NCBI RefSeq assembly: GCF_001654855.1
Contig: NZ_LXEN01000150.1
Location: 1-59,473 of the forward strand
Source of the DNA: Proteus myxofaciens ATCC 19692
Lineage (GTDB): Bacteria > Pseudomonadota > Gammaproteobacteria > Enterobacterales > Enterobacteriaceae
Direction of reading: 5' to 3'
Length of the DNA stretch: 59,473 bases
The notes under the pieces were generated by a model that made no database searches, was not told where the DNA came from, and saw nothing but the letters and a program-made list of their open reading frames with translations. This document shows positions 21,285 to 32,908 of the stretch, piece after piece (within the stretch, counting starts at the first letter, position 1; each line of letters begins with the position of its first letter). A program made the position numbers and the translations under genes.

Positions 21285-22304
21285 ATGGGTCCTGTAATGC
21301 TTGATGTTGAAGGTTATGTACTCGACAATGAGGAGCGCGAAATTTTAAAGCATCCCCTTGTCGGTGGTTTGATCCTTTTTACCCGAAACTTCCATGATGC
21401 CGAACAGCTAAATGAGCTTGTACGTCAAATTCGTGATGCTTCTCATGAGCGCTTAGTCATTGCTGTTGACCAAGAAGGTGGTCGTGTACAGCGCTTTCGT
21501 GATGGCTTTACTCGCTTACCAGCAGCTCAATCGTATGCAGCTTTAAATGACAGCTATGAAGCACGCTATTTAGCGCAAGAAGCAGGTTGGCTAATGGCCT
21601 CTGAAATGATTGCGATGGATATTGATATTAGTTTTGCTCCTGTATTGGATTTAGGCCATAACTGTATTGCTATTGGTGAGCGTTCTTTTCATGAATCCCC
21701 TGACGTTGCAATGCAAATGGCAGAAAACTTTATTAAAGGCATGCGTTCAGCAGGCATGAAATCAACGGGTAAACATTTTCCTGGTCATGGTGCAGTTAGA
21801 GCAGACTCTCATAAAGAAACACCTCGCGATGAGCGATCATTAGATGATATTCGTCAGAAAGATATGTCTATCTTTAAAGATTTTATTCAGCGTCAGCTAT
21901 TAGATGCGATTATGCCAGCACATGTTATTTATTCTCAGGTTGATGAACGCCCTGCGAGTGGTTCTTCATATTGGCTAAAATCAATATTACGTGAACAACT
22001 CGGTTTCCAAGGTGTAATTTTTTCAGATGATCTTTCAATGGAAGGCGCTGCTATTATGGGAAGTTATGCGCAAAGGGCGCAACACTCTCTGGATGCAGGT
22101 TGCGATATGCTTTTAGTGTGTAATAACCGAAAAGGGGCGGTAAGTGTGTTAGATAACCTGTCCTCAGTCAAAGCAGAAAGAATTTCTGCGTTGTACCATC
22201 ATCGAGGTCGTTACACATTAAATGAGCTGCAATCATCTGATCGTTGGAAAAAAGCGAATCAGTTGCTGACTCAATTACAGGAGCAGTGGCAGGAGCGCGC
22301 ATGA
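21285..22304 (+). CDS. nagZ: Beta-N-acetylhexosaminidase NagZ
   Basis: Cytoplasmic GH3 enzyme of peptidoglycan recycling. It removes GlcNAc from GlcNAc-anhydroMurNAc peptides, producing the signal that induces ampC in AmpR-carrying bacteria. Conserved blocks are [19 protein letters not shown] (the catalytic His loop) and [10 protein letters not shown] with the Asp nucleophile. The ATG at 21285 ([11 protein letters not shown]) with the upstream GTGAGGAATG gives 339 aa and matches E. coli. Confidence 0.96.
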   Translation: MGPVMLDVEGYVLDNEEREILKHPLVGGLILFTRNFHDAEQLNELVRQIRDASHERLVIAVDQEGGRVQRFRDGFTRLPAAQSYAALNDSYEARYLAQEAGWLMASEMIAMDIDISFAPVLDLGHNCIAIGERSFHESPDVAMQMAENFIKGMRSAGMKSTGKHFPGHGAVRADSHKETPRDERSLDDIRQKDMSIFKDFIQRQLLDAIMPAHVIYSQVDERPASGSSYWLKSILREQLGFQGVIFSDDLSMEGAAIMGSYAQRAQHSLDAGCDMLLVCNNRKGAVSVLDNLSSVKAERISALYHHRGRYTLNELQSSDRWKKANQLLTQLQEQWQERA

Positions 22305-22837
22305 TTATATATTTACATGGTTTTGATTCGACGAGTCCTGGAAATCATGAAAAAGTTCTACAGTTACAATTTATTGACCCTGATGTTCGTTTTTTAAGCT
22401 ACAGCACATTGCATCCTCGTCATGATATGCATCATTTGCTTAAAGAGACGGATAAAGTCATTAAATCTACCCAAGATCCTGTATTAATTTGTGGTGTAGG
22501 GTTAGGTGGGTATTGGGCTGAACGCATTGGTTTTTTATGTAATATTCGTCAGGTATTGATTAATCCTAATCTTTTCCCTTATGAGAATATGACCGATAAA
22601 ATTGATAGACCTGAAGAGTATTTAGATATTGAAACGAAATGTACTCAACATTTTCGTGAAAAAAATAAAGACAATGCGCTAGTCATTTTATCTCGTCATG
22701 ATGGAATATTGGACAATCAACGCTCTTCTGATGAGCTATCCCCTTACTATAATATTTTATGGGATGAAACCCAAACACATAAATTTAAAAGCCTTTCAGA
22801 ATATTTGTTTAAAATAAAAGCTTTTAACAGCAAGTAG
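22301..22837 (+). CDS. ycfP: YcfP, alpha/beta-hydrolase-like protein (UPF0227)
   Basis: A 178-aa UPF0227 protein with an alpha/beta-hydrolase-like core: [19 protein letters not shown], then [16 protein letters not shown], then VILSRHDG. In the usual nucleophile elbow G-x-S-x-G the Ser is replaced by Gly-Leu (GVGLGG), as in other YcfP proteins, so esterase activity is doubtful. ATG at 22301 overlaps the nagZ stop (ATGA). The longer upstream frame is nagZ shadow. Confidence 0.9.
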   Translation: MIIYLHGFDSTSPGNHEKVLQLQFIDPDVRFLSYSTLHPRHDMHHLLKETDKVIKSTQDPVLICGVGLGGYWAERIGFLCNIRQVLINPNLFPYENMTDKIDRPEEYLDIETKCTQHFREKNKDNALVILSRHDGILDNQRSSDELSPYYNILWDETQTHKFKSLSEYLFKIKAFNSK

Positions 22838-22843
22838 TCGATT

Positions 22844-22874
22844 AAAAATGAGTAGATTTATGCTACTCATTTTT
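22844..22874 (+). terminator. Terminator after ycfP
   Basis: A 12-bp stem (AAAAATGAGTAG / CTACTCATTTTT) with a 7-nt loop; the descending arm supplies the T-run. It closes the hinT-to-ycfP cluster. Confidence 0.85.
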
Positions 22875-23104
22875 TAGCCTTTTTAATCCCCCGCCTTTAT
22901 CACTGCCTATTATTTATAGACTTTTTTAAGCACAATTTTCTGTTTACTTTTCATGTAATACATTGAGAATCATTCTTTTTCTCATTGTTTATATAATGAA
23001 TTGATAAATAGAGTTATTTTTCTTTTTTATCTTATCATATTTGTGCTAATTCATTTAGAGACCGTCTATTTTCTCTAAAAAGAGATATGAATTTTCAAAT
23101 ATTT

Positions 23105-23118
23105 TTGATATAAATCAA
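23105..23118. promoter_or_regulatory. FNR-binding site upstream of ndh
   Basis: TTGAT-ATAA-ATCAA is a perfect match to the FNR consensus TTGAT-N4-ATCAA, 140 bases before the ndh start. In E. coli FNR represses ndh without oxygen. The rest of the 420-bp gap before ndh is AT-rich with no ORF. Confidence 0.85.
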
Positions 23119-23257
23119 GTTTGGTATGACCATCTACCCATATGACTTGTTTTAGAACAAAAATAATGAAAGAAACGATTTAACTGTCGTTATTTAAGTG
23201 GATTTCACTAAGCCTATTTAAATAACAACAGTAAATATCTTTATGGAGTGACGTTAC

Positions 23258-24565
23258 ATGTCATTAACAAAAATTGTTATCGTCGGCGGTGGTGCTGGTG
23301 GATTAGAGCTTGCGACTAAATTAGGTAACAAATTAGGTCGTCGACAAAAAGCACAAATCACATTAGTCGATAGAAATAATAGCCATTTATGGAAACCTTT
23401 GCTACACGAAGTGGCAACAGGCTCACTGGATGATGGTGTTGATGCGTTAAGTTATTTAGCGCATGGACATAATCATCATTTTAATTTTCAATTAGGTTCA
23501 CTGATTGGGCTTGATAGAGAGCAAAAAAATATTACATTAGCGGCGATTTATGATGAAGATCAGGCGCTTCTAGTACCAGAACGCAAACTAGATTACGATA
23601 TTCTTGTTATGTCGCTAGGTAGCAAATCCAATGATTTTGGAACGCCAGGAATTAAAGAAAACTGCATTTTTCTAGATAGCCCACAGCAAGCAAATCGGTT
23701 CCACAATGAAATGCTGAATTTATTCTTAAAATATTCTGCTGATGAAATGGCTCAAGAAGAAGATCGCAAAGTGAATATTGCGATTGTTGGTGGAGGCGCT
23801 ACTGGTGTTGAGCTTTCAGCTGAATTACACAATGCAGTTCGTCAACTTAATAGTTACGGACTGAAAAAGTTAGCACCATCTGCACTTAATATTACGTTAG
23901 TTGAAGCTGGTGAGCGTATTTTACCTGCATTACCAGTGCGTATTTCAAGTGCAGCTCATCAGGAACTGACTAAGTTAGGCGTCAGAGTTATGACAAATAC
24001 GATGGTCACAAGTGCTGATGAAACAGGATTAAATACAAAAGACGGCGAACATATTGATGCTGATCTTATGGTTTGGGCTGCCGGAATTAAAGCACCTGAT
24101 TTTATGAAAGATATTGCAGGGCTTGAAACAAACCGAATTAATCAGCTTGTTGTAAAACCTACATTACAAACAACGCGTGATGACATGATATTTGCGATTG
24201 GTGACTGCGCATCTTGCCCTAGAAAAGAAGGGGGCTTTGTACCACCAAGAGCACAATCAGCTCACCAAATGGCAAGTCGTTGTTATGATAATATTGTCGC
24301 TATCATGAAAAACAAACCACTGAAAGAATATGTGTTTAAAGATCATGGTTCTTTAGTTTCTTTATCGAAATTTAGTACGGTAGGAAGCTTAATGGGCAAC
24401 TTAATGAAAGGTGACATGATGATAGAAGGACGTATTGCACGAATTGTGTATATTTCTTTATATCGTATGCATCAAATCGCACTACATGGTTATACAAAAA
24501 CAGGATTGATGATGTTAGTTGGTTCTATTAATCGCGTGATTAGGCCAAAACTCAAGCTACATTAA
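23258..24565 (+). CDS. ndh: NADH:quinone oxidoreductase II (NDH-2)
   Basis: Single-subunit, non-proton-pumping NADH dehydrogenase bound to the inner face of the membrane. The FAD Rossmann motif is [12 protein letters not shown] at the N-terminus, the NADH motif [15 protein letters not shown] near residue 175, and the FAD contact AIGDCASC near 320. The C-terminal membrane-anchoring helices include [12 protein letters not shown]. 435 aa matches E. coli (434). Monocistronic, with an FNR box upstream and a strong terminator downstream. Confidence 0.96.
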   Translation: MSLTKIVIVGGGAGGLELATKLGNKLGRRQKAQITLVDRNNSHLWKPLLHEVATGSLDDGVDALSYLAHGHNHHFNFQLGSLIGLDREQKNITLAAIYDEDQALLVPERKLDYDILVMSLGSKSNDFGTPGIKENCIFLDSPQQANRFHNEMLNLFLKYSADEMAQEEDRKVNIAIVGGGATGVELSAELHNAVRQLNSYGLKKLAPSALNITLVEAGERILPALPVRISSAAHQELTKLGVRVMTNTMVTSADETGLNTKDGEHIDADLMVWAAGIKAPDFMKDIAGLETNRINQLVVKPTLQTTRDDMIFAIGDCASCPRKEGGFVPPRAQSAHQMASRCYDNIVAIMKNKPLKEYVFKDHGSLVSLSKFSTVGSLMGNLMKGDMMIEGRIARIVYISLYRMHQIALHGYTKTGLMMLVGSINRVIRPKLKLH

Positions 24566-24606
24566 TTATATATTTTCGTTTAAATATTATAGATAAATGT
24601 ATCAAT

Positions 24607-24635
24607 AATAACCCTCATATCACATGAGGGTTATT
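24607..24635 (+). terminator. Terminator of ndh
   Basis: A perfect 12-bp stem (AATAACCCTCAT / ATGAGGGTTATT) with a 5-nt loop, 42 bases after ndh. Confidence 0.85.
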
Positions 24636-25365
24636 TATGCTTTCTATTTAGCACAAAAAAAATGGCATCGTTGTCATAACCAAATTATACAAATTAGAAT
24701 AAACATTCAGTCGATTAGTCTATTTATTTTAAAATTATCAAATAACTCTAAAGGTTTTTAAAGTAATTATAAATACAATTAGTTAATTAATATTAAATTA
24801 ACCATATATATGCAATTTATATTAATATTATTTAATAAATGAAATTAAGATTTTTCTCAAATAAAAAAGGGGTATTACGTTCATTAATTTATGTAACAAA
24901 GTGTTAATATATTCCTCTATAAATAAATTGGAATAGCACATTATTAAGCTAATTTGTCTATAGATTTAATTTGTTACACTTTTATTTATTTATATATGTA
25001 TTTAAACTTTAAAATTAATTAGCATAATAGTGTTGTTATTAAATGTTAAATAAGTGTTGTTGTGTTGATATAAGAGCATCATTTAATAATGATTATTTTG
25101 GAAAAGAGCGGGCATTATTTTAAATCAAAAAGCTTAAAAATGAACATGATTAATTAAGTAATTAAAACAAAAATAAGTCGTGTTTTTAGCATGTTATCGA
25201 TGCATGTTTTATTTATTATATTATCTAGTAAGGAAATTAATAAAGCTACCAAGTAAAACAGACATATTCTATTAAGTACCTGTTGTTTCAAGGAGATTAT
25301 AGAATAAAACACAATAATACTTGAAATTAGCATCTTAAGGATCCAGCGGATAAAAAGGGGTAAAA
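24636..25365. other. 730-bp AT-rich non-coding gap
   Basis: No convincing ORF, tRNA or strong hairpin was found. The stretch is markedly AT-rich, with many A- and T-tracts and repeated TTTATT/ATTAAT words. It ends with AAAAAGGGG, the ribosome-binding site of the YcfJ-like gene. It may hold the promoter of that gene and could bind H-NS; both are inference. Confidence 0.5.
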
Positions 25366-25866
25366 GTGAGTGTTAATATTAAAAAATATACACTAATAGG
25401 TGTGATTGCCATATTAGTGCTACTTTTATTTATTGCATGGCGATGGATTTTTTCTCAACCTCAATTTGCCTATGTGGTGTCTGCTACACCCATTAAATCA
25501 ACTGTTTTTGTAACAGAAGAATATTGCCATCGCATTGGTCTTCCTACACCTTTTTCACCAGAAAACTTATCTCGTTTTCATCCTGCAGAAAATGAGTGTC
25601 GAGTTTTTTATATTATTGAAACATTAAATAAAAGAACTGCCTCTCGATTTCCTTATCCGGATTTTAAAGAGTGTGTACCCATTTATCGTCAAGAGAGAAG
25701 AGTGATTGGTTATGATGTTCTTTATACAATTGATGGAACACCAGGAAAAGTGCGCACAACATTTAAGCCAGGAGAGCTAATCGCATTAGATAAGAAAGGT
25801 CGGCTTATTCTAACTCAAGAGCCATATTGTATCTTAAATGAAAATATTCCTTGCCTAAAAGAGTAA
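25366..25866 (+). CDS. YcfJ-like membrane-anchored protein lacking the glycine zipper
   Basis: A 166-aa protein with one N-terminal membrane helix (TLIGVIAILVLLLFIAWRWIF). It resembles E. coli YcfJ at both ends: after the helix, FAYVVSATPIKSTV; at the end, RRVIGYDVLYTIDGTPGKVRTTFKPGELIALDKKGRLIL. The middle glycine-zipper module of YcfJ is absent, replaced by a short segment with several Cys (EYCHRIG, ECRVFY, KECVPIY). GTG start with AAAAAGGGG upstream. Placement between ndh and mfd is the ycfJ position. Probably periplasmic or envelope-associated; function unknown. Confidence 0.75.
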   Translation: MSVNIKKYTLIGVIAILVLLLFIAWRWIFSQPQFAYVVSATPIKSTVFVTEEYCHRIGLPTPFSPENLSRFHPAENECRVFYIIETLNKRTASRFPYPDFKECVPIYRQERRVIGYDVLYTIDGTPGKVRTTFKPGELIALDKKGRLILTQEPYCILNENIPCLKE

Positions 25867-26053
25867 ACAAAGTTTTTAGGTAATTAATTGATAATGGCAA
25901 AAACAGATAAAGTTCTGTAGAAATTATTTCCATAACACGACACTATTATTCTTTCTTTATTCAACATGATTTTATATACACATTAAATAAATGGGGAGCA
26001 AAAGACGAAAAATAGTGTAAATAATGCTTACACGTTATACGTTTATGATAAAA

Positions 26054-26087
26054 ATACCCCAAAGTTAATGATTAACATTTGGGGTAT
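26054..26087 (-). terminator. Terminator of mfd
   Basis: A long hairpin: 10 bp (ATACCCCAAA / TTTGGGGTAT), then a single-base bulge, then 5 more pairs (GTTAA / TTAAC). On the minus strand it is followed by TTTTTATC, so it ends mfd transcription. Confidence 0.85.
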
Positions 26088-26121
26088 CGCTTAAAATATC
26101 ATAATTTTAAAAATGTAGATT

Positions 26122-29100
26122 TTATGATTTTAATTTATGCTCACTAAATGAAGTTAACATGTCATCAATAAACGTGAGTCTTTTCTCTCTTTGTGTTAAA
26201 TCAAGAATGAATTTTAGTTTTGATGGACCATCTAAGCGGAATATCATCGGTTGTTCTTGTAATAAGCTAATTAAATAGCTTGGATCAACACTATTTTTCT
26301 CGCCAAATTCAATAAATCCACCTTTGTCATGCGCTTCAATACGAGTGATGCCTAAATTCATTGCATTTAAGCGAATAGCTGCATTACGTAATAGATTTCG
26401 CCCTGCATCAGGTAATGTACCAAATCTATCAATAAGCTCTGCTCTTAGGTCATTTAATTCACTAAGATCACTAGCACTTGCTATACGTTTATAGAAAGAG
26501 AGTCGAACATTGACATCAGGAATATAATCATCAGGCAGTAAAACCGGCATTCTTAATTCAATTTCAGTTTGCTGATTCGTTAAATCTTCTAATGAAGGTT
26601 CACGACCTTCTTTTAAAGCCTCTACAGCGCTTTCTAGTAACTCCATATACAAAGAGAAGCCAACTGTATTCATTTGGCCACTTTGATCTTCACCTAGCAA
26701 CTCACCGGCACCTCGAATTTCTAAATCATGGGTTGCTAATGCAAATCCTGCACCTAAGTCTTCAAGAGAGGCAATCGCTTCTAAGCGTTTATGCGCATCT
26801 TTTGTCATAGCTTTGGGATGAGGGGTGAGCAAATAAGCATAAGCTTGATGATGAGAACGGCCAACACGACCGCGTAATTGGTGCAATTGAGCTAAACCAA
26901 AGTGATCAGCACGCTCAATAATAATGGTATTCGCACTAGGAACGTCAATTCCCGTTTCAATGATTGTAGTACAAAGCAGTACATTAAATCGTTGATGATG
27001 GAAATCATTCATGACTCGCTCAAGTTCTCGCTCACGCATTTGACCATGACCGATACCAATTCTGGCTTCAGGAACTAATTTAGCAAGCCGTTCTTTGGCT
27101 TTTTCTATATTTTCAACATCGTTATAAAGATAATAAACTTGTCCACCGCGCAATGTTTCACGCAATATTGCTTCACGAACAACGAGATCATCATATTCAC
27201 GCACAAATGTTTTAACAGATAAACGACGCGCTGGCGGTGTCGCGATAATAGAGAGATCACGCATACCACTCATTGCCATATTAAGCGTTCGAGGTATTGG
27301 CGTTGCTGTTAATGTTAAAATATCGACATTAGCACGCATTGCTTTAATACGTTCTTTATGGCGAACACCAAAGCGGTGCTCTTCATCAACAATGAGTAAG
27401 CCTAAATCTTTCCATTGAATGCTAGATTGCAATAGTTTATGAGTACCAATAACAATATCAATCGTACCTTCTGCTAATTTCTCTGTGATCTGCTGTTGCT
27501 CTTTAGCACTACGAAAACGCGAAATCATTTCAATATTGACAGGCCAGTTAGCAAATCTATCACGGAAGTTATCAAAATGCTGTTGTGCGAGTAACGTTGT
27601 TGGCACCAAGATAGCAACTTGCTTGTTATTGCTAATCGCTAAAAAGGCAGCACGCATCGCCACTTCTGTTTTTCCAAATCCGACATCACCACAAACTAGA
27701 CGATCCATTGCTGTGGCTTGGCACATATCACTTAAAACGGCATTAATTGCCATTTCTTGATCAGGTGTTGTTTCAAAAGGGAAGCTTTGGCGAAATGCGC
27801 GATATTGCTCGCTATCCATTTTAAAGGCGAAACCTGTTTTAATGGCGCGTTTTGCATAAACATCTAATAATTCAGCCGCGACATCACGTACTTTTTCTGC
27901 GGCTTTTTGACGAGCACGAGTCCATGTATCGCCACCTAATTTATGCAAAGGTGCGTTTTCATCAGCACCACCAGAATAACGACTGATTAAGTGTAAAGAA
28001 GAGACTGGCACATATAGCTTGTCATTACCTGCGTAAGTTAACATCAAGTATTCAGCTTTAACACCTCCCGCTTCAAGCGTTGTCATTCCTTGATAACGAC
28101 CCACACCATGTTGAAGATGAACAACAGGCTGTCCTGCGCTTAATTCAGCCAGATTACGAATAAGGGTATCAGTATTGATTGTGCGGCGATTATCTTGACG
28201 ACGACGATTAACGCGTTCACCTAACATATCACTTTCGCAGATTAACGCTAACTGGCGGTAGTTATCAATAAAGCCATGCTCAGCAGCACCAACAATAAAA
28301 TAGAAACCTTTTTCGTTGGCATCTGATAATTCTATGATCTGTTTAGGCGCGATTTTTATACGTGATAATAGATCTTGAACAGTTTCTCGACGACCTTCAC
28401 TTTCAACTGAAAAAATGATACTACCTGAGAATTGTTCTTGGAAACGACGTAGATTATCTAACGGTGATTTACTTTGTGCATTAATCGCTAAATCAGGTAA
28501 AGGTTCATAGCCTAAATTAGTTTGACCTGTCTTTTCGGGTAAAATATCCTGCTTTAATTGAATACGTGGCCATTGCTTTAATTCACGATTAAACTTATCA
28601 ACATTAAGCCAAATATCATCAGGCGCAAGTAAAGGACGCATAGGATCAACGCGACGACTGTCATAACGCTGATTGATGTCTTGCCAAAATCGCTCTGTGT
28701 AATCCTGCAAATCTTGTGTGACTAACAGTGTATTTTCAGGAAAATAAGAAAAGAGAGTAGAAAGTGGCTTATCAAAAAAGAGAGGTTGCCAATATTCGAT
28801 ACCCGCAGGCAATACATTTTTGCTTACTTGTTGATAAATATGCTCAGGATCACGTCTTACATCAAAACGCTCACGCCAGTGACTTCTAAAGTTTTCGATT
28901 GCATTAGCATCAGTTGGAAATTCGTGTGCAGGTAGCAGATTGATTTGCTCAACTTCGGTTAATGTTCTTTGTGTATCTACATCAAAAGTGCGTAGGCTAT
29001 CGATTTCATCATCAAAAAAATCAATGCGATAAGGAAATTCGCTTCCCATAGGAAAGAGGTCAAGTAAGGCGCCTCGTGTGGCATATTCGCCGTGTTCTAA

Positions 29101-29568
29101 TACCTGCTCTACATGGCGATAACCGGCCTCATCAAGGGTTTTACGCAAATTGTCACGAGAAAGTTGCTCACCTTTTTGCATGACCAATGCATGACTTGCG
29201 AGATAATCTGCTGGACAGACTTTCTGCATTAACGTATTGACGGGTAAGATTAAAATTCCCTTGAGAAGTGATGGAATACGGTATAGCGTAGACAGGCGAT
29301 TAGAGATAATTTCTTGATGTGGTGAAAAACTGTCATAAGGTAGTGTTTCCCAGTCTGATAATGTCTCTACTGGATAATCACAAAACTGACGGATTTCATC
29401 TTGTAGCCGTAATGCATTTTGCATATCACGCGTGACAAGAACGACTAATCCAGAATGACGTTTAATGATATCGGCGCATTCTAGGGCACAAGCGGCACCT
29501 GTCAGCTGACCTAGCTGGCGAGTATCCCCTTGTTTTACAGGAAGTTGATAACGATATTCTGAGGACAT
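26122..29568 (-). CDS. mfd: Transcription-repair coupling factor Mfd
   Basis: DNA translocase that removes RNA polymerase stalled at lesions and recruits UvrA. Domains in order: UvrB-like N-terminus (LTGAACALE, LPYDSFSPHQ), RNA-polymerase-interacting domain (HLQHGVGRYQGMTTLE), then the RecG-like motor with Walker A GDVGFGKTE, DEEH box, TATPIPRT, and HQLRGRVGRS, then the TRCF C-terminus. The ATG at 29568 (MSSEYRYQLP) gives 1148 aa, the exact E. coli length. The frame continues 14 codons upstream to another ATG, which is less likely by homology. Confidence 0.96.
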   Translation of the reverse strand: MSSEYRYQLPVKQGDTRQLGQLTGAACALECADIIKRHSGLVVLVTRDMQNALRLQDEIRQFCDYPVETLSDWETLPYDSFSPHQEIISNRLSTLYRIPSLLKGILILPVNTLMQKVCPADYLASHALVMQKGEQLSRDNLRKTLDEAGYRHVEQVLEHGEYATRGALLDLFPMGSEFPYRIDFFDDEIDSLRTFDVDTQRTLTEVEQINLLPAHEFPTDANAIENFRSHWRERFDVRRDPEHIYQQVSKNVLPAGIEYWQPLFFDKPLSTLFSYFPENTLLVTQDLQDYTERFWQDINQRYDSRRVDPMRPLLAPDDIWLNVDKFNRELKQWPRIQLKQDILPEKTGQTNLGYEPLPDLAINAQSKSPLDNLRRFQEQFSGSIIFSVESEGRRETVQDLLSRIKIAPKQIIELSDANEKGFYFIVGAAEHGFIDNYRQLALICESDMLGERVNRRRQDNRRTINTDTLIRNLAELSAGQPVVHLQHGVGRYQGMTTLEAGGVKAEYLMLTYAGNDKLYVPVSSLHLISRYSGGADENAPLHKLGGDTWTRARQKAAEKVRDVAAELLDVYAKRAIKTGFAFKMDSEQYRAFRQSFPFETTPDQEMAINAVLSDMCQATAMDRLVCGDVGFGKTEVAMRAAFLAISNNKQVAILVPTTLLAQQHFDNFRDRFANWPVNIEMISRFRSAKEQQQITEKLAEGTIDIVIGTHKLLQSSIQWKDLGLLIVDEEHRFGVRHKERIKAMRANVDILTLTATPIPRTLNMAMSGMRDLSIIATPPARRLSVKTFVREYDDLVVREAILRETLRGGQVYYLYNDVENIEKAKERLAKLVPEARIGIGHGQMRERELERVMNDFHHQRFNVLLCTTIIETGIDVPSANTIIIERADHFGLAQLHQLRGRVGRSHHQAYAYLLTPHPKAMTKDAHKRLEAIASLEDLGAGFALATHDLEIRGAGELLGEDQSGQMNTVGFSLYMELLESAVEALKEGREPSLEDLTNQQTEIELRMPVLLPDDYIPDVNVRLSFYKRIASASDLSELNDLRAELIDRFGTLPDAGRNLLRNAAIRLNAMNLGITRIEAHDKGGFIEFGEKNSVDPSYLISLLQEQPMIFRLDGPSKLKFILDLTQREKRLTFIDDMLTSFSEHKLKS

Positions 29569-29761
29569 AGCGTGTAATGTGAACTCTTGGTTGTAGTTAA
29601 CTCCCAACATATCTTCAGCGTATTCGCTAAAGCTTAAACTGGCGGGCAGGTTAAGATAAAAGAAAAAACCACAGTTTGGGAATAGAGTGGTTCCATTCAG
29701 TAAGACTACCCTTTATTATCCCTGAACACTTCGCATTAGCAACAGGAACAGCACAGATTTC

Positions 29762-30964
29762 ATGTACAATTCTGTCTCATTTTTCATAGGGCTCCGGTAT
29801 ATGCGGGGTCGCGCGGTCGATAAATTCGGTCGTTTCGTCTCATGGCTATCTGCTTTAGGCATTATGCTAGGCGTAGCTGCACTTATCACTGTGACATCAG
29901 TCATGAATGGTTTTGAGCAGTCATTGCAAAACAGCATATTAGCTTATATTCCTCAAGCCATTGTCACAACACCTAATGGACAAATTCCTAAAGATGAAAC
30001 GGTGGCAAAAACCTTGTCAAAACGAGAGGATGTCACCAATGTAACACCTTTAGTGGAAGGAGATGTTGTTTTACAAAGCAAAAATAACATTAGTGTCGGC
30101 GTCATGTTAGGTGTAGAAAGACAACAAGATGAACCACTTGCTTCTTTTATTCGAGTTGGTGATTTTTCTGCACTTAAATCAGGCGAATATGGTGTCATTA
30201 TAGGTAATGGCTTAGCGAAACAATTAAAAACCCAAGTTGGTGACAAAATTCGTTTAATAATACCAAGTGTTAGCCAATTAACACCAATGGGTAGAATGCC
30301 AAGCCAACGGTTATTCACCGTAAAAGGTATTTTTCAAAGTGGGGGTGAGGCTGATAATTCGCAAGTGCTTGTTAACCAACAAGATGCTGCTCGTTTAATG
30401 CGTTATCAGCCTGATAATATTACGGGTTGGCGCCTTTTCTTTACCACACCCTTAAATATCGAAAAATATAGCGCTCAAGCATTACCAGAAGGATTAACTT
30501 GGAAAGATTGGCGGGAACGTAAAGGTGAATTTTTTCAAGCTGTTAAAATGGAAAAAAATATGATGGGATTATTACTAAGCCTTATCATTGCCGTGGCTGC
30601 GTTTAATATTATTACATCTCTTGCCTTACTTGTGATGGAAAAACAAGGTGAGGTTGCCATCTTGCAAACAATGGGACTTAAACGCTCTCAGATTATGTCT
30701 ATTTTTATGTTACAAGGCGCAGGAGCTGGAGTTTTAGGTGCTATCGCTGGTGGATTATTAGGGGCACTGCTTTCTAGTCAATTAAATATTATTATGCCTG
30801 CTGTTGGTCTTATTCCTGAAGGTGTTGAATTACCTGCAACACTTGAATGGGGAAGAGTCTTCATTATCGGCATTTCTGCCATTGTTATTTCTCTTTTATC
30901 TACTTTATACCCGTCTTGGCGGGCAGCAACCCTTCAGCCAGCAGAGGCGCTACGTTATGAGTAA
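29762..30964 (+). CDS. lolC: Lipoprotein-releasing ABC transporter permease LolC
   Basis: Inner-membrane subunit of LolCDE, which extracts outer-membrane lipoproteins and passes them to LolA. One N-terminal helix ([22 protein letters not shown]), a large periplasmic MacB-PCD-like domain, and three C-terminal helices with [21 protein letters not shown]. 400 aa. It diverges from mfd and overlaps lolD by 8 bases, consistent with coupled translation. Confidence 0.95.
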   Translation: MYNSVSFFIGLRYMRGRAVDKFGRFVSWLSALGIMLGVAALITVTSVMNGFEQSLQNSILAYIPQAIVTTPNGQIPKDETVAKTLSKREDVTNVTPLVEGDVVLQSKNNISVGVMLGVERQQDEPLASFIRVGDFSALKSGEYGVIIGNGLAKQLKTQVGDKIRLIIPSVSQLTPMGRMPSQRLFTVKGIFQSGGEADNSQVLVNQQDAARLMRYQPDNITGWRLFFTTPLNIEKYSAQALPEGLTWKDWRERKGEFFQAVKMEKNMMGLLLSLIIAVAAFNIITSLALLVMEKQGEVAILQTMGLKRSQIMSIFMLQGAGAGVLGAIAGGLLGALLSSQLNIIMPAVGLIPEGVELPATLEWGRVFIIGISAIVISLLSTLYPSWRAATLQPAEALRYE

Positions 30965-31661
30965 TTCTCCTTTATTACAGTGTCATTCTCTTTGTAAACA
31001 ATACCAAGATGGCGCTATTTCAACGCAAGTTCTTAAATCTGTCTCTTTTACCATGAATGAAGGGGACTTTCTGGCTATTGTAGGTAGCTCAGGATCAGGT
31101 AAAAGTACTTTATTGCACTTATTAGGAGGATTAGATTCACCAACGTCTGGTGAAGTTATTTTTAAAGGGGGATCACTTAATAAGCTGTCTTCAACTGAAA
31201 AAGCAGATTTACGTAATAAAGAATTAGGTTTTATTTATCAGTTTCATCATTTATTGCCTGATTTCACTGCTTTAGAAAATGTGGCTATGCCTTTAATGAT
31301 TGGTGGTGTAAATGTCGCTAAAGCAAAAGAAAAAGCAATGTTATTACTGGATGCCGTTGGATTAAAAGAACGTTCTCATCATCGTCCTTCAGAGCTTTCT
31401 GGTGGCGAAAGACAGCGTGTTGCAATTGCGCGAGCACTTGTTAATGATCCCGCTTTAGTCCTTGCTGATGAACCAACAGGTAATCTTGATCAAAAAAATG
31501 CTGAAGGTATTTTCGAGCTTTTAATCAAATTAAATAGAGAGAAAAAAACGGCATTTTTGGTTGTTACTCATGATTTATCATTAGCTGCTCGTTTTCAACG
31601 TCAACTTGAAATGAACGATGGCCTATTACAGTCACAAGAAACCATTTCAGGAGTGAAATAA
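30957..31661 (+). CDS. lolD: Lipoprotein-releasing ABC transporter ATPase LolD
   Basis: The ATPase of LolCDE. Walker [10 protein letters not shown], the Q-loop, LolD-specific [20 protein letters not shown], signature LSGGERQR, Walker [13 protein letters not shown] and the switch His in VVTHD. The ATG at 30957 inside the lolC end gives 234 aa (E. coli 233). Its stop and the lolE start share one base (TAATG). Confidence 0.96.
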   Translation: MSNSPLLQCHSLCKQYQDGAISTQVLKSVSFTMNEGDFLAIVGSSGSGKSTLLHLLGGLDSPTSGEVIFKGGSLNKLSSTEKADLRNKELGFIYQFHHLLPDFTALENVAMPLMIGGVNVAKAKEKAMLLLDAVGLKERSHHRPSELSGGERQRVAIARALVNDPALVLADEPTGNLDQKNAEGIFELLIKLNREKKTAFLVVTHDLSLAARFQRQLEMNDGLLQSQETISGVK

Positions 31662-32908
31662 TGGCTCATTTGCCACTTGCCTTAGTGACGGCACTGCGAT
31701 TTTCACGAGGAAGAAAGCGTGCTGGTATGGTGTCTTTAATTTCAGTTATTTCAACATTGGGTATTATGTTAGGGGTTGCAGTACTGATTATTGGCTTAAG
31801 TGCTATGAATGGTTTTGAGCGAGAGTTAAAAAACCGTATTTTATCTGTGGTTCCTCATGGACAGATTTATTCGGTAAAACAGCCCTTTACACAGTGGCAA
31901 TCAGCATTACCCCGTATTGAAAATACACCTGGTGTTGTGGCTGCTGCACCTTATGTTTTATTAACAGGATTATTAGAGAAAGGGACAGAACTTAAGGCTG
32001 TGAGTGTTATGGGGGTTTCGCCTGATAAACAAGGGGATATTAGTACACTACCTAATTATGTACAAGATAATGCATGGCAAGATTTTAAAGCAGGAAAGCA
32101 GCAAATTATTATCGGGCAAGGTGTTGCTGATGCGCTTAAACTTGCCAAAGGTGATTGGCTAACCATATTAATTCCGAATAATGACGATCCTACTAAATTA
32201 TTACAACCTAAACGTATCCGTTTGCAAGTTGGTGGAATATTCCGCTTAAGCGGCATGTTAGATCACCAATTAGCGCTGATCCCCTTAGCTGATGCTCAGA
32301 AATATTTAGATTATGGGCAAGCAGTAACGGGTATTGAAGTTAAAACCATTGATCCTTTCCAAGTTAATGAAATTATTCATAATGCAGGTATCAATAGCCA
32401 AGAATATGTTTATGCGAAAAGTTGGATAAACGATTATGGTTATATGTACAGCGATATCCAGATGATCCGCAGTATTATGTATTTGTCGATGATTTTAGTG
32501 ATCGGTGTGGCATGTTTTAATATTGTTTCAACGCTAATTATGGCAGTCAGAGATAAAAGTAGTGATATTGCGATTTTACGTACTTTAGGTGCAAGAGATA
32601 GCCATATTCGTAATATTTTTCTGTGGTATGGGCTACTATCAGGTATGGTTGGCTGTATTGCTGGTGTGATTATTGGGGCCTTAGTTGCTTATAATTTGAC
32701 GCCCTTAGTTTCCTTTATCGAATCATTAACAGGTCACAGCGTATTATCAGGGGATGTTTATTTTGTTGACTTTTTACCCTCTGAAATTCATTGGATTGAT
32801 GTTTTTTCCGTTTTCGTGACAACTGTTATCCTAAGTTTGATTGCCAGTTGGTATCCTGCTCGCAGAGCAACTAAACTTGATCCTGCCAGAATTTTAAGTG
32901 GGCAATAA
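31661..32908 (+). CDS. lolE: Lipoprotein-releasing ABC transporter permease LolE
   Basis: Partner permease of LolC in the LolCDE complex; LolE takes up the lipoprotein and LolC docks LolA. Same four-helix plan: [23 protein letters not shown] at the N-terminus, a large periplasmic domain, then [35 protein letters not shown] and two more helices. 415 aa. The E. coli follower nagK is missing here; cobB is next. Confidence 0.95.
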   Translation: MAHLPLALVTALRFSRGRKRAGMVSLISVISTLGIMLGVAVLIIGLSAMNGFERELKNRILSVVPHGQIYSVKQPFTQWQSALPRIENTPGVVAAAPYVLLTGLLEKGTELKAVSVMGVSPDKQGDISTLPNYVQDNAWQDFKAGKQQIIIGQGVADALKLAKGDWLTILIPNNDDPTKLLQPKRIRLQVGGIFRLSGMLDHQLALIPLADAQKYLDYGQAVTGIEVKTIDPFQVNEIIHNAGINSQEYVYAKSWINDYGYMYSDIQMIRSIMYLSMILVIGVACFNIVSTLIMAVRDKSSDIAILRTLGARDSHIRNIFLWYGLLSGMVGCIAGVIIGALVAYNLTPLVSFIESLTGHSVLSGDVYFVDFLPSEIHWIDVFSVFVTTVILSLIASWYPARRATKLDPARILSGQ

